This document shows positions 13,056-25,118 of a stretch of DNA of 64,000 nt, piece by piece. The notes under the pieces were generated by a model. It had not been told where the DNA came from. It saw only the letters and a list, made by a program, of their open reading frames with translations, and searched no databases. Made by a program: the position numbers and the translations under genes. This DNA is from Panagrolaimus kolymaensis (taxonomy: Eukaryota > Nematoda > Chromadorea > Rhabditida > Panagrolaimidae). Location of the stretch: NCBI GenBank assembly GCA_028622995.1, contig JAJQJQ010000038.1, positions 372,001-436,000 on the forward strand, read 5' to 3'. Each line of letters begins with the position of its first letter. Within the stretch, counting starts at the first letter, position 1.

Positions 13056-14130
13056 ATGGCAGAAAAGAAATCCTTCGATTCTAGAAAATTCTTAATTGAT
13101 CTTGCATCTGGTGGAACCGCTGCTGCTGTATCCAAAACTGCTGTAGCTCCCATCGAACGTGTCAAGCTTTTGCTTCAGGTAAACAAACTTTTTTTGTGGA
13201 TATTTGAAATATTAAATATTCAAAAATTATTTTTTTAGGTTCAAGATGCTTCATTATCCATTGCTAAAGATAAGCGATACAAGGGTATCGTCGATATTCT
13301 CGTTCGTATTCCAAAAGAACAAGGGTTTGCTGCTTTCTGGCGTGGTAACATGGCTAACGTCATCCGTTACTTCCCCACACAAGCTTTGAACTTTGCTTTC
13401 AAGGATACTTACAAAAAGATGTTCTTAAACAAGTAAGACAGACGACACTCATACGATTAAAAACAAATTCAAATATATCGGTTTTTAGTGTTGATAAGCA
13501 TAAGCAATTCTGGCGTTTCTTCGTTGGTAACTTAGCTTCCGGTGGTGCAGCTGGTGCAACCTCCCTTTGCTTTGTATATCCTCTTGATTTTGCTCGTACC
13601 CGTCTTGCTGCTGATGTTGGTAAAGGTGCATCTCGAGAATTCAAAGGTCTTGCTGATTGTTTGGTTAAGATTGCTAAATCTGATGGCCCCGTCGGTCTTT
13701 ACCGGTATGTATACCAAAAAAATATATATATACTAGCTTTTATAACTAAAAATATTTTAGTGGTTTCTTCGTATCCGTTCAAGGTATCATCATTTACCGT
13801 GCTGCATACTTTGGTATGTTCGATACCGCTAAAGTTGTATTCCAAAAAGGTGAACAAAGACTTAACTTCTTTGCCGCTTGGGGTATTGCTCAAATTGTCA
13901 CTATTACTTCTGGTATCATGTCATATCCTTGGGATACCGTACGTCGTCGTATGATGATGCAATCTGGCCGTAAAGATATCATGTACAAGAATACTCTTGA
14001 TTGCGCCCTTAAAATCGTCAAAAATGAAGGCATGCGCGCCATGTTCAAAGGTGCTGGATCCAACGTCATTCGTGGTACTGGTGGTGCTCTCGTACTCGCC
14101 ATTTATGATGAAATCCAGAAATTCATCTAA
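13056..14130 (+). CDS. ant-1.1: Mitochondrial ADP/ATP translocase
   Basis: This inner-membrane mitochondrial carrier exchanges cytosolic ADP for matrix ATP. Exons: 13056-13178, 13239-13432, 13489-13704 and 13761-14130, giving 300 residues, the normal carrier length. Three mitochondrial-carrier repeats are seen through their PxD/ExxR signatures: [20 protein letters not shown] and [18 protein letters not shown] is the diagnostic ADP/ATP carrier motif. Six transmembrane helices are expected. Codon use is strikingly different from its neighbours, with many C-ending codons (GGT/GCC/ATC/AAG/TTC) as expected for a very highly expressed gene. Nematodes have several paralogues, so the symbol marks the family and not a proven orthologue. 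Confidence 0.96.
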
Positions 14131-17100
14131 GCCAAAAACAATAATAACAATTCTCATCATCCTTTGTTTTTTTTCCATCTCGGCTTTGATCACTATATGA
14201 ATTTTAAAAATATATAAAAAAAATTGTCTGGTATTTGTAGTAGTTTGGCAGTTTCCAATTTAGGAGTATTTTTTCTTCCACTGTTTGTTTTTTCTCTCTC
14301 TTTTTTATATACTATCGCGATGCATGCCTAAAACATGCTGCGTTTATGTTCTTTCTTTCATAGGTTGTTTTATTATGTAATTTTGGTTGGAGGGATATGT
14401 TGGTAGTATGTGATAGTTATTGTAACGCGATAAAGCTAAAATATTATATTTTTCTTTTTGTCATTTTGGATTTTTTTAAAAACATTAAACTGAAAGGAAA
14501 TCTCCTTTTAGCCTACACATCATCACATCATGTACCATAAGTTTTTTTACAACAGTTGGCGTCAAGCACAGCGAGCAACAGGGTATTCTTTGTTTTTTCT
14601 TATCGTTTTTTTTTTCGACGCTAGTGACGCAATCAATAAATGTGTGTATGCATGCATTTGCTAAGAAATGTAAGAAAGAATGCGTTGCTAAGGAGAAATG
14701 AAGCCGAGAAAAAAAATATTAACGCATTTGCGATTGCGATGCTTGATTTTTTATTTTTTGACTTTCTGTAAAGATAGGAAACAAGGCAATCACCCCAAAG
14801 ACCAACTGCTTAAAAAACGAAAAGTTTCAGCCTTGTTTCAAGAGATGGTTGTTTGCCTTCAAATATTTTTTTTTGACTTGTGCATGTTATTGCTGCACTG
14901 CACAGACAAAATTCAAGCAAAGACGACGACATAATGTTAAAATTTTTCTTCCGTTTGGTCTAAAAAAATCAATCAATTTTTAACGCAACACTTTGTCGTC
15001 GTCGTTAACTTAATGACAAAAAAGTTTTCCTGAAAACTTGAAAGAAAAACAAAGAAAAAGCAGCTGAAAGAGATTTATAACCATCAAAACTTGATACAAG
15101 TAAAAAACATATTAATGGCAAGAAAAAATAATAATAGGAGAGGTAAAAAAAGATACATGGATCTTTTTTTCTTCTGAAATTCGAAGCTTCAACTTACATA
15201 CCAATGTGCTAAAATTAATGGAGAATCAAAATATGGGTAATGCTTCTTCTGGAGTTTTGTTTTTGCAATACCACAGATCCATCGAGAAAATCAAATTTTT
15301 TAAACTAATCAGTAGTACCATAAACTTATATAATTCAATTCTGAAAACAAAAAATAACGTAGAAAAAAATGTTAAAGTCGTTAAAATTTGGTAAAAGCAA
15401 AAAATTATTAATTTTTAGTTAGTATCGAAAACATGACTTTCCATGCAACATATAAATCAAATGAAAGTCGTTCAACGAATCAATAATAAATTAGAAGATT
15501 ATGTAGCCACTAAATATACGTAATATGGATTATCTTAATGTTCATGAACTAAAACAGCGTCATAATACCACTCGAAAGAGACAACAAATAGCCTTTCCGA
15601 TAAAAAAAAATCATATCTGTACGATGTTGAAGAAAATGATTAACGATCATTTGAATCTTGTTATATGTATTTACAAACTTTGGAGAAATATTTTTACAAA
15701 GCAAGAAATATGTAAAAAATCAGAAAAAATAAAGCCTCTTGCTTTTTTTCTTCCTTCAAAGTTTAGTTCATTTTTTTCTTTCTTCAAAGATATAAAGGTT
15801 TATGTTGGTTAGATTAAGATATTAGTAAATATTTTGGTATCATTACACTAAAATATTGTTAAAAAATTTTATTTTAAATATGTTACTATTATTACACTCG
15901 ATTAAAGCTATCTGTGAAATTGAAATATCATAGTTTCAAAGATATTATGAGTTTGTACAAATTTTTGCACAAGTTAAAAATCTAATAAATTATGAATCCT
16001 CTTATTTCTGTTCATTCGAATAACCTCTTTTTCATGTGTTGATGAAAGAAAGAAAATCCTAAAAATAACTGTGAATCAATTTAAAGTCTGATTTTGTGCT
16101 AACTGGTGCTTAATTGTTGATTTCCTTAAAGTATGTATGAATGCCTCAAGGCAACTTACTTTTGCCTATTAAATCATCATCTTTAAAAAAAAAGAGAAAG
16201 AAAAAAATTACAAGTTTTTGTTTATTGAATAATTGAGCGCGTCCGCAACAGCATCACCGTTTTTCTCTATATTAATCACGTTTTTAACAAATCGTTTGGT
16301 TTTTCATTGTCATCTCTTCTTCTTTTTTTATAAGGATAGCAAAAGTCAACATCATTTTTTTATGGAATAAAAAAAATGAATTGAAAATCTTTTTTCTTTT
16401 TTGCTTCTATTTTTTTTCGAGGACTTTAATTTTGCAACTTTGCAACAATTAAAAATATTTTAGCCTTAAAAATAAATGTTTGTTTTTATTATTTTTTGTG
16501 TGGATGGATATCGTTTTTTAGAGGATTATTACATAAGCTTTATATTTGCAAAAGAACGGGAAAAAATTGGAATATTTGCATTTTCCATAATTTTTTTCTC
16601 TCTCATAAGTATGCCTTTGACCTGCATTATTATTTTTAAAAATGAGAGCGAGAGAGAGAGAGAAAAAGAGATTGTAAAATATATATATGAATCGTGAGAT
16701 TATTTCAATAAGTAGTACTATTTACACGATCGCAATATTTTTTTTAATAATTGAAAAAAAAACTTCAAAGATCACCAAATATGTATGGGACCGTAACGAC
16801 ATGGATATTTGCATACATAAGTGTGACGACATCCTTTTGAGGGAAAGTCAAATACTAAAAAAACGAGGATACGGTAGTTGAATAATCCAAACTAATGTTT
16901 TTTTTCGTTTCTTCTGTGTTATAAAATTTGCAAAAAAATTTTATTTGTCATTGGTTTTCGCCTGCGGCAATCTTGTTATCAATTTTTAATGACTAAATGA
17001 ATGCATAAAAATGACTGTGGTAGATTCGTTGCATTGCTTTTGTGGTAAGCGAATTTATCGGGAGTCATTTCATTAGTTTAAAAAAAAAGTTTTTCTTTCG

Positions 17101-17188
17101 TCATCGACGACGTTAAATAAAAAAAAATTAAGGTTGATGATTGATAAAAGCCTGTTTGTTTGCTCTAAATCACATTGGTGGTTTTTTT
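14131..17188. other. Intergenic, no gene seen
   Basis: This holds the 3' flank of the translocase, followed by AT-rich DNA with no open frame that carries a recognisable domain, good codon bias or spliceable neighbours. The frames at 14698-14934, 15206-15394 and 15525-15812 are Lys/Phe-rich and unsupported. I see no RNA gene. Confidence 0.5.
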
Positions 17189-17191
17189 ATT

Positions 17192-18944
17192 TAAAGGACC
17201 CTGCTCATTTCATCTTTTTTGAAATTTGTTTTCAAAACCGCGGCTGGATATTCCATCATGCCGCAACGTTGCAAAAGGCTGAAGCGGCAGTTTTTCATAC
17301 TTGAATTTTTTGTCAATCAAAAAAAGCATTTCTCAACAAAAAAGCATTTCTTCTTCTTCTTTTTCCACCTTTTCTTTATGATGAATACATATTTTACACT
17401 TTTAGTTGTTATTTTCAAGGTATCTATTGGTTTTATAGCATATTGGTAGGTATTAACAATACTATTAGCTTACATTTCGGCTACTCGTTGGTTATTTTAT
17501 TCCGTTTTTGACATTTTTTTTGTAGTTAGTGGTGGAATTATGGCTACATTTTTATATGCACGGAAGTATGAGATGATCTTCATCTTGAATTCGATAGATG
17601 TTTTGCCGTAACTTGCTTTGAACGTAAAAGTATAATAAGATGAAAAGTTAATCCGCCCTTCTTTGTTCACCACACTGGTTATAAACATTTTCTTATCAAC
17701 AACCCAAAACATTTTATTATTGGTTGATCATAGTATCGAACTTTTCTTCCATACATATGCCAATTACAATAATGTTACACGAAGTATGATTACTATAAAA
17801 ACGGCCGTTTGTGCTGAATAATGTAATAACTGAACTCATTTATTTATTACATATTTTCTTTGCTATGATGAGATGACTGGCACTTCAAAAACAGCTTCTA
17901 TTACACAATAATCACCGAATGTAATTTCAATAATGCTTTTACTTTCCAAGAAGAATGTAAATGCTAACCAAAAATTGTTGTTCATTCAACTTTTGTTTGC
18001 CACTTCGAATCTTTACATTGCGTTTTCAATGAAACCGAACTTTTGTTGTATTTAGATGGCAGTTTTAGTTAATCGAAATATGAACAATAGCTTATAAAGA
18101 TGTAAAAAACCGAAATCTTTATAGTTGAGATAAACTCATGTGACTGGGGCTTCGAGTAACATCGAAAAGTCTAATTAGTTTGATGGCGAAGTAGTGAAAT
18201 AGCTAAAACTTGTAGTTTTGGTTTTAGTATTATAGCTGCGAGTAAAAAAAGTAAGTATCTTTATTCCATCGCCCAAGTTGAAAGAAGACATTTGTGCGCA
18301 TGCTAACCGTAAGTTGAAAAAAGTTTCATCACTATCTAGATTCGAAGATGTATTGAACCACAAAGGCTGTAATAACTAATTCTTGGAGACAATTGAAAGG
18401 GAAATGGTGGAATTATACAACCTCATAACTTTAGATATGAATTATTGGTTGTATAGGAATAATGCAACGTTTATGATTGAGCCAAAATTAGAGATCAGCG
18501 ATGTCAAATATCTTGTGGAAGTAAAAAGCAACAAGTAACATAGGTTGGAATAAAAGGCAAAGAGGTAATCGATGTATGAAATCAAGAAAAAGCATTTTGG
18601 GTGTAAAAATTCGAGGAAAACGAGGAGAAAATCAAGAAAAATTTCCAATGAGTAACTAAATTGTGGATTAATAACATTATTACATACATGCTAATTGTTT
18701 TCAACCTCATTCAAACAGTGATGGTTATAAGGGGAATAAAAAACTATGTATTCATCATAAAGAAAAGGTGGAAAAAGAAGAAGAAGAAATGCTTTTTTGT
18801 TGAGAAATGCTTTTTTTGATTGACAAAAAATTCAAGTATGAAAAACTGCCGCTTCAGCCTTTTGCAACGTTGCGGCATGATGGAATATCCAGCCGCGGTT
18901 TTGAAAACAAATTTCAAAAAAGATGAAATGAGCAGGGTCCTTTA
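17192..18944. mobile_element. 1.75-kb DNA element with about 200-bp terminal inverted repeats
   Basis: Positions 17192-17392 and 18745-18944 are near-perfect reverse complements. The ends read TAAAGGACCCTGCTCATTTC and its mirror. Both outer borders carry ATT (17189-17191 and 18945-18947), a possible 3-bp target duplication. The ends belong to a cut-and-paste DNA transposon, but no superfamily is recognised. The interior has coding-like fragments on the minus strand: one frame at 17497-17712 and another, broken by a stop, around 17854-17960. They do not join into a transposase, so the copy looks non-autonomous or decayed. Confidence 0.8.
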
Positions 18945-18947
18945 ATT

Positions 18948-21900
18948 TCAAAAAACCATTTCCTTACAAATTTTTTATTCCACTTTTTTTTCTCTTAAAA
19001 AATAGTTTATTACTAATTTTTTTTAACGACACCTTGGGTTTTTTTTAATGATCTAAACCATGAGACTTGTTTTCATTTTTTTTGGTGACAACAATAAAAA
19101 ATATTTATAAACTCGTTCGTTACAGTTTTTTTTTGTTGCTTTCTTTTGCTTGATTTTTTGTTGTTGTTTGATTTTATTCTTTCTTTCTTTCAAAATGTCT
19201 TTCCTTTTCCTTTACTAAATTTTTCTGCTTTTTACTTCAAAGTAAAATAAAATTGGAAAATTTGAATAAAATGTGGCGGAGCTTAATTTTTTTTGTGTTG
19301 GATGCGCAAAAAATTTTTTTCTTTCATTTTTGAAGATGGGCCACAAATCTTTCCTCTGCTTTTCCTTTCTATCTTTTTTCTATCCAAAATAAATTCGAAG
19401 GACATCTTTCTCCTCAAAGATGGCTCTTAGACTTTCATGCGTAATCTTATTTATGCAATTCTTTTTCCTTTGTTGTTATTTTTATTTTTGTTGTGGTTGT
19501 TGTTGTCCGTTTTCTTTAACGCATAATTTCTAACGTCCGCGCAACAGCCGCATATCTGGTGGCCATGAAAAATTAGTGATAGTTGTCGCTTTTCTTTTTC
19601 TTTTTTTTTGACTTAAAAATTTTGTTTGAAGTAAAAAATTTATTTTTAATTGACAATACTAAAAGATTTTTTTAGCTTTTTTTATTGTTATATTTATTTA
19701 TTGAGGTCAAAAAGAGAAATTTTCAATCAAAATTTTTTCATTTTAAGCATCACTCATTCATTCAATCATTTGAAGGTCAAAATAATAGGCTTTTCTTTTA
19801 TAATTGAAAAGTTGAAGTTTAACAAAATAAAAAAATATGTTTATTTATGTTTTGTTTTTCTATGTTCCAGCAATTCTCTTCACTTTTTTATTACTTTTTC
19901 AAACTTTACTACTCTAAAATGTATACAAATGTGACAAACTGACAGCGGCAATTTTATACTACTATTTTTTATTTTTTTTATTTTTAGATACGAAACCATT
20001 TTTTTGTTTTTGTTTTAGTTGTTTGAATGATAGCTTTTGATATGAGTTTTTTAAAACTATGTACCATTTGTCAGTCAGTCAAATATGTATTTTATTTTCT
20101 TTGTCGTTGTCGATGTTTATTATTTTTTTTTTGATAGTTTTTCATTTTTTTCTTCTTTTTGAAAGGCGTCTGGTGAAAATGAGAACAGACACCAACCTCG
20201 ACTTTTTTACAACTCTTTTTTTCTTCTGAGCGGCGATGTGCCATTTTTAGTTTTCTTGCTCCATTCAAAGCCTCCTCCTTTTTTTATTTTTACTCTATAT
20301 GATATTTTTGTTTTTGGCAATGGTCAGTCAGTAGTAAATTCATTCTAAATTTAGCTGAGGCCTTTTTGCTTCTTTTTTTCTTCATATGAAGCTGGAAAAA
20401 AATGGCCAGCTGTGATGGAGCTATTTCTACCGACGACGACTACATGGAGAGCGAGCATTTTTCGCTTCAACGCGTTAAATAAGCAGCTTGGTGAAATTGC
20501 CATTTTGTTGTTTTATAAAAAAAATATTCCAAAGTTTTTTTTATTTACAAAAAATGACATTCACTCATTTTTATAGTTCTTTTTTCCTTTTTCACTTTCA
20601 AGGTTTTTTTTGATTCATTCATTCATTTCTTGACGGAAGAAAATGATTCTTCTTTATTTTCCTCTTCTTTTCTGTCTTCTTGCAACAAGTTAAATTTTTT
20701 TTTGAAAATCAAAAAAGAGAAGAAAATAATGAAGGAAGATTGAATAATATAAATATGAAAAAGGTGCGCAACCAAACAACCTTTTTTGAGAGTGAAAAAA
20801 AAATATTGCTTCGCTTTTATGTATATATGTGCATTTGCGCATATTGTGTCTGAGATGGCAATTACAACCATCATGGAAAGAAGAAGAAGAAAAAGAGGCG
20901 AAATATAGATAGATAGAAGACGAATTCGTTCGTTCGTTATTATTGTTGTTCGAGGTCATAACTCTAACAACATCTTCTCTTCGCATTCTTTTTTTTTACT
21001 TGCAAATTATAGCAACAGCAGCATTAAAAAAAGAAAAGAAAAAAAGCATCGCTTCAATACATTGCGTTTTAAAAAAATAATATTAAAAGGAACGATACCT
21101 TTCAACTTTTCAACCTTCAATTTTCTTTTTTTCTCCACTTTTTTATTTATTTATTCTTAGTTCCGATGCGGGAAGGATAACATTAAGGCTAAGCTTTTTT
21201 TGATCGCTTCCGATTCGATATTCTACTTTTTTATTTTATTTATTTATTTTAAAATTCTATCTATCGGGAAGCAAAAACCTTTTAAGCTCATCAAAAAAGA
21301 AAAGAAATGAAAAAATCGGATTGACAAAAATCTTTAATCGACGACAATGATTCTTTTTTTCTTTTTTGAAAAAAATTGAGAATAAAAAACGCGCACGTCC
21401 TTGGAAAAGAGGCAGCAAGCAGAAAAGCGTTATCTTGTCTTCACCGCTTTCTTCTTTCGGATGTCCACCTATATAAAAAAAGATGTGGCTTTTTTCTGCT
21501 TTTGACTTCTGCTGCAGATGCTACCGATATTTTTTCTTTTCCTTTTTTTCAAAACTGAATCCTATTGTGTAATTTTTTTCTCTTTCTCTGTATCTCTTTA
21601 GGGCACACTTCTAACCGAGCAGATGCGCGGTTTGATGATTTTTTAAACTATTTTTTTCTTCTTCTGTTTGATATAATAAATGGTTATCCCTTTTCGCATT
21701 TTGCCTTCTTTTTTTTTGAGACTTTTTTTTCGATTTCATTGAAAGAATAAAAAAAATCAGAGTTGATTCAACAACGAACAACCAGCAATCAAGGTCGTTA
21801 GTTTTTTTTTCTAGATTTAATTTTTTTTGAGTATGAATCAGTTATTTTCACATCCTTGAAATAATATGAAAAAATAGAATAAAAAGAAATAACTATCCAA

Positions 21901-24900
21901 ATCATTGTTTTTATACATGCATACTCGATTTAGATTATATGCCAATTTGGGGTGTGAGTATATACAGCTGCTTGGTCGTCACTTGGTCATCGGTCTGTTT
22001 TAGCGAGGACACAATAATAATAATAAAAAGGGGCAGTGAGTCGATATGATGAGATTTGGAACCGTTTTTTTTTCAAGCTTCTTGCGCAGCAAGAAAAGAG
22101 AGGTTTTTATTTATTATTTATGTATGCTATATTATTGACATTTTGGTCAAACGAGTAAACATCAACCAAATGCTTTCTTGCAAAAAATTCTGCAAATTTT
22201 GCTTATTAAAAAGTTATAAGAAGAAATATTAAGGTTACCATGACTCTCATTTTTTAAGAAGAAAAAATGTTGAAATTAAATAGTCTTCTTTTTTTCTTAT
22301 CTGTCACTTTTCTTTTACAAACTTTTTTTTGATGTAAAATTGGTGTCATAACGGTTTTTTTGCTCCTTCTGGCGGCAGCGATTACTACTACCGGCATTTT
22401 CGCCTTCACTTTTGCTGATGTACGCGACCCCGAATGAGTTTGAGCAACCATCATCATTTGATCATGATGCTCTATCCTCCCATCTTTCTCTCTTCTATCT
22501 CTGTTAAACACCCGTTCGTTTATTGTTTTTTATTTTTCTCTTTCCATTTTTTTGATCGTGTTTTTTCTCCACTTTTTTTTAATTGTCAAAAACTTTTTCA
22601 TTCACGACGACAACTATCCATCCAATTTTTTTCTTTGTTTGACCCATTTCCTATCCCTCTTTTTTTCTCCCCCATCAATGTTAACTTTGGTTTTTTTATC
22701 TTAACAAAAAACCATTATTTTATTATTTTGGCCTAATTTGATGGTCATCAGCTTTAAGTATGTCTCTCTCTGTGGTTAAAGGACTACTTACTAGTTTTTC
22801 GTTCAAGAGTTAACATTTTAAGATGACTGTTATTAAACGGTTTAAACTTTCAATTTCGGAAAAAAATGTGACTCATAGAGTTTTTTTGCTCTTCTTCCCA
22901 GGGAAGACGAAAAAGAAGAAGATAGCTACCGATTCACTTTCATTTTTTTTCTATTTTTTTCTTGGATTCAGTTATTCATTGTTTTCTGTTTTTTTTTTGA
23001 TGGTATGAATAAAATAAAAAAGTGAACGACGACGACAACAACAAGGAGGATAAAAATTGAAGTTGCACCTTTGCTGAAGTGCGAATCTTTTTGTCGCCCT
23101 CTATCTCTCTCACTCCCTTCTTTTCCCTCAGGTAACCACGATAAAACTAATATATCAATGTATACATATATCTAACTAGTTATTTTATGTATTAAAGTTT
23201 TTTTTCTTCATACCGTTGCAATTTGATTCTTCCGTATTTTATTTATATATGTTTCCATTTTTTTCTATCTCTCATGTTCTTCCTGATTGATTGTCCACAA
23301 CCTAAAAACCTAAACAATAGCCTTTTATAAACAAATGTATCTCCTCTCTTCTATTTAGTTGTCCAAGAGATTTTTTTGTCATTTTTCCTTCTTCCGGTCT
23401 TGTTGGTCAGAAGAAGAAGAATAAATGTCTATAAACCAAAAAGGCTTCTTCATTATTTTTTTTTTCAAAAAAATGCTACTCGATTGTCTATTTTTCAATT
23501 CCTTAAGGATTACTTACTTTTCTTCTTATTTTTTTTTTTTTTTCCTTGATTCTTTTTCTTTTGTGTTTGCAACTTACACGCTTTTTCTCACATACATACT
23601 TGCAATCCTCCTTTCTCCTTTTTTTAACTGACCACTAATTGAGTTTTTTTTAAATGGGTGGTAGCAACAACGATGAACCATCATCGGTTCAAGTCTTGAT
23701 GGTAAACTAAATAACTGGAGAATAATAAAAACCTTTAGCTCTTTTCATATCTTTTCTTTCAAAAAATCGTTCTATTGTTCGACCGTAAAAGCGAACTACT
23801 GCATCGCCGCCACCGAAAAAGGGAAAAGAGTCTCGCCAACGACAAAAAAAGAAGAATAGAGAGGACACTATGAAAGAAAAAAGATTTTTTGCAGTCAGCC
23901 GGGTGGCGACTGGCTGACAAAAAACCTAACAAACCCCTTTTCTGCGCCTCCTGTTGTGTATATGTTTGGTGTATGGCAGGTTATATTGTTACTTAAAATT
24001 TTTTTTATGTGGTCAGTTTTTTGAAATTTTATCTATCTTCAAAAACGTTTGTTGTTTCTAATAGAAGAAATAATAATAATTTAACGAAGGAATTAAATTT
24101 TAAAAATATTTTTTAAAGTGCACATTTTATTTTGAAAAATTATATTTTTTTCTCAAATGTTCAATTAATAAATTTTTTACTACAAAAATAATACAAAAGT
24201 GATGCCAATATTAAGTGAGGCAATAATATCAAATAATAATCGGTAGGTCGTCTTTTTCTTATCTTTTTGGCAAAACTCTTTTCTCTCTCTTTATTTTTTT
24301 CTTCTGTTTTTTTTTTTGATGGTCAGTGGCGGCGAAGCTCCTCCATTTTAAGGTTAAATTTATCCATTTTTTATTATTATATTTTCTGTTAGTAGCATTG
24401 TTGAAAAACTATCTCTTTATTTTTATTTTTTGCGCACTCCAGTTTCTTTTTCATAAACGACGTGACTTTTCGATTGTTGCTTATATTTTGGTGGTTGATC
24501 GACTGGACATTCATCAATAATTCAATTTTTTATGTCGAATCGAATCTCTCCTTTTCTATTTTTTTAATAAGCTGCCAAATCAATAGAAAGTGATTGAATG
24601 AGAAAGAGAGAGACTTGAAAGCGCGATCTTCTTTTTGAGGGACATTGATCGGACGACAAGAACGAACGAGCAGCAACAACAACAAAATAATCGCAATAAT
24701 AATAATGGTGCTGCTCTCGCAAAAATATCTCTCTTTTGACTCTCTTCTTCTTTGCTTAATTTTTTATTTTTGTGTTATTCATCACTCAAAAACAGCTCTT
24801 CTTTTTTGCTACTACTAATTTAGGGTTCAAAAAATAAATAAGAAGAGTACCATCACAAATTTATTTGTTAATCCCAATCAAAAAAAAAGATGGACGTCTG

Positions 24901-25118
24901 TCTTTAAACGTGTTGTCGTCGTCGTTAGTTGTGTCCTTGGAACGAGAAAAAGGAAGATTTGAAACCCTTTAATCCCAAATGTTGTTTAATTATAACTGTG
25001 TCTTTTCTCACATCAAAATAATTATGTTTTTATTCGCTATTTTATTTTTATATTTTATTTGAATTTATTTTTTTAATGACTCTTTTTACAATTACTTATT
25101 TTTTCTTTATCTTTCCAG
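18948..25118. other. Long gene-free stretch upstream of the tetraspanin
   Basis: About 6.2 kb of T-rich, low-complexity DNA has no convincing protein gene. Two small items stand out. A 26-codon ATG frame with balanced codons lies at 20402-20482 (MASCDGAISTDD...). A short ATG exon-like piece starts at 23654 (MGGSNNDEPSSVQVLM) and ends at a GTAAAC donor. Either could be a 5' exon of the tetraspanin gene, but phase to the exon at 25119 does not match in a simple way. The region may be promoter or first-intron DNA. Confidence 0.35.

Noticed and set aside
22330..22437. Hydrophobic, signal-peptide-like + frame
   Set aside because: It has no ATG and an in-frame stop just upstream, and the run ends after about 30 codons; composition alone explains it.
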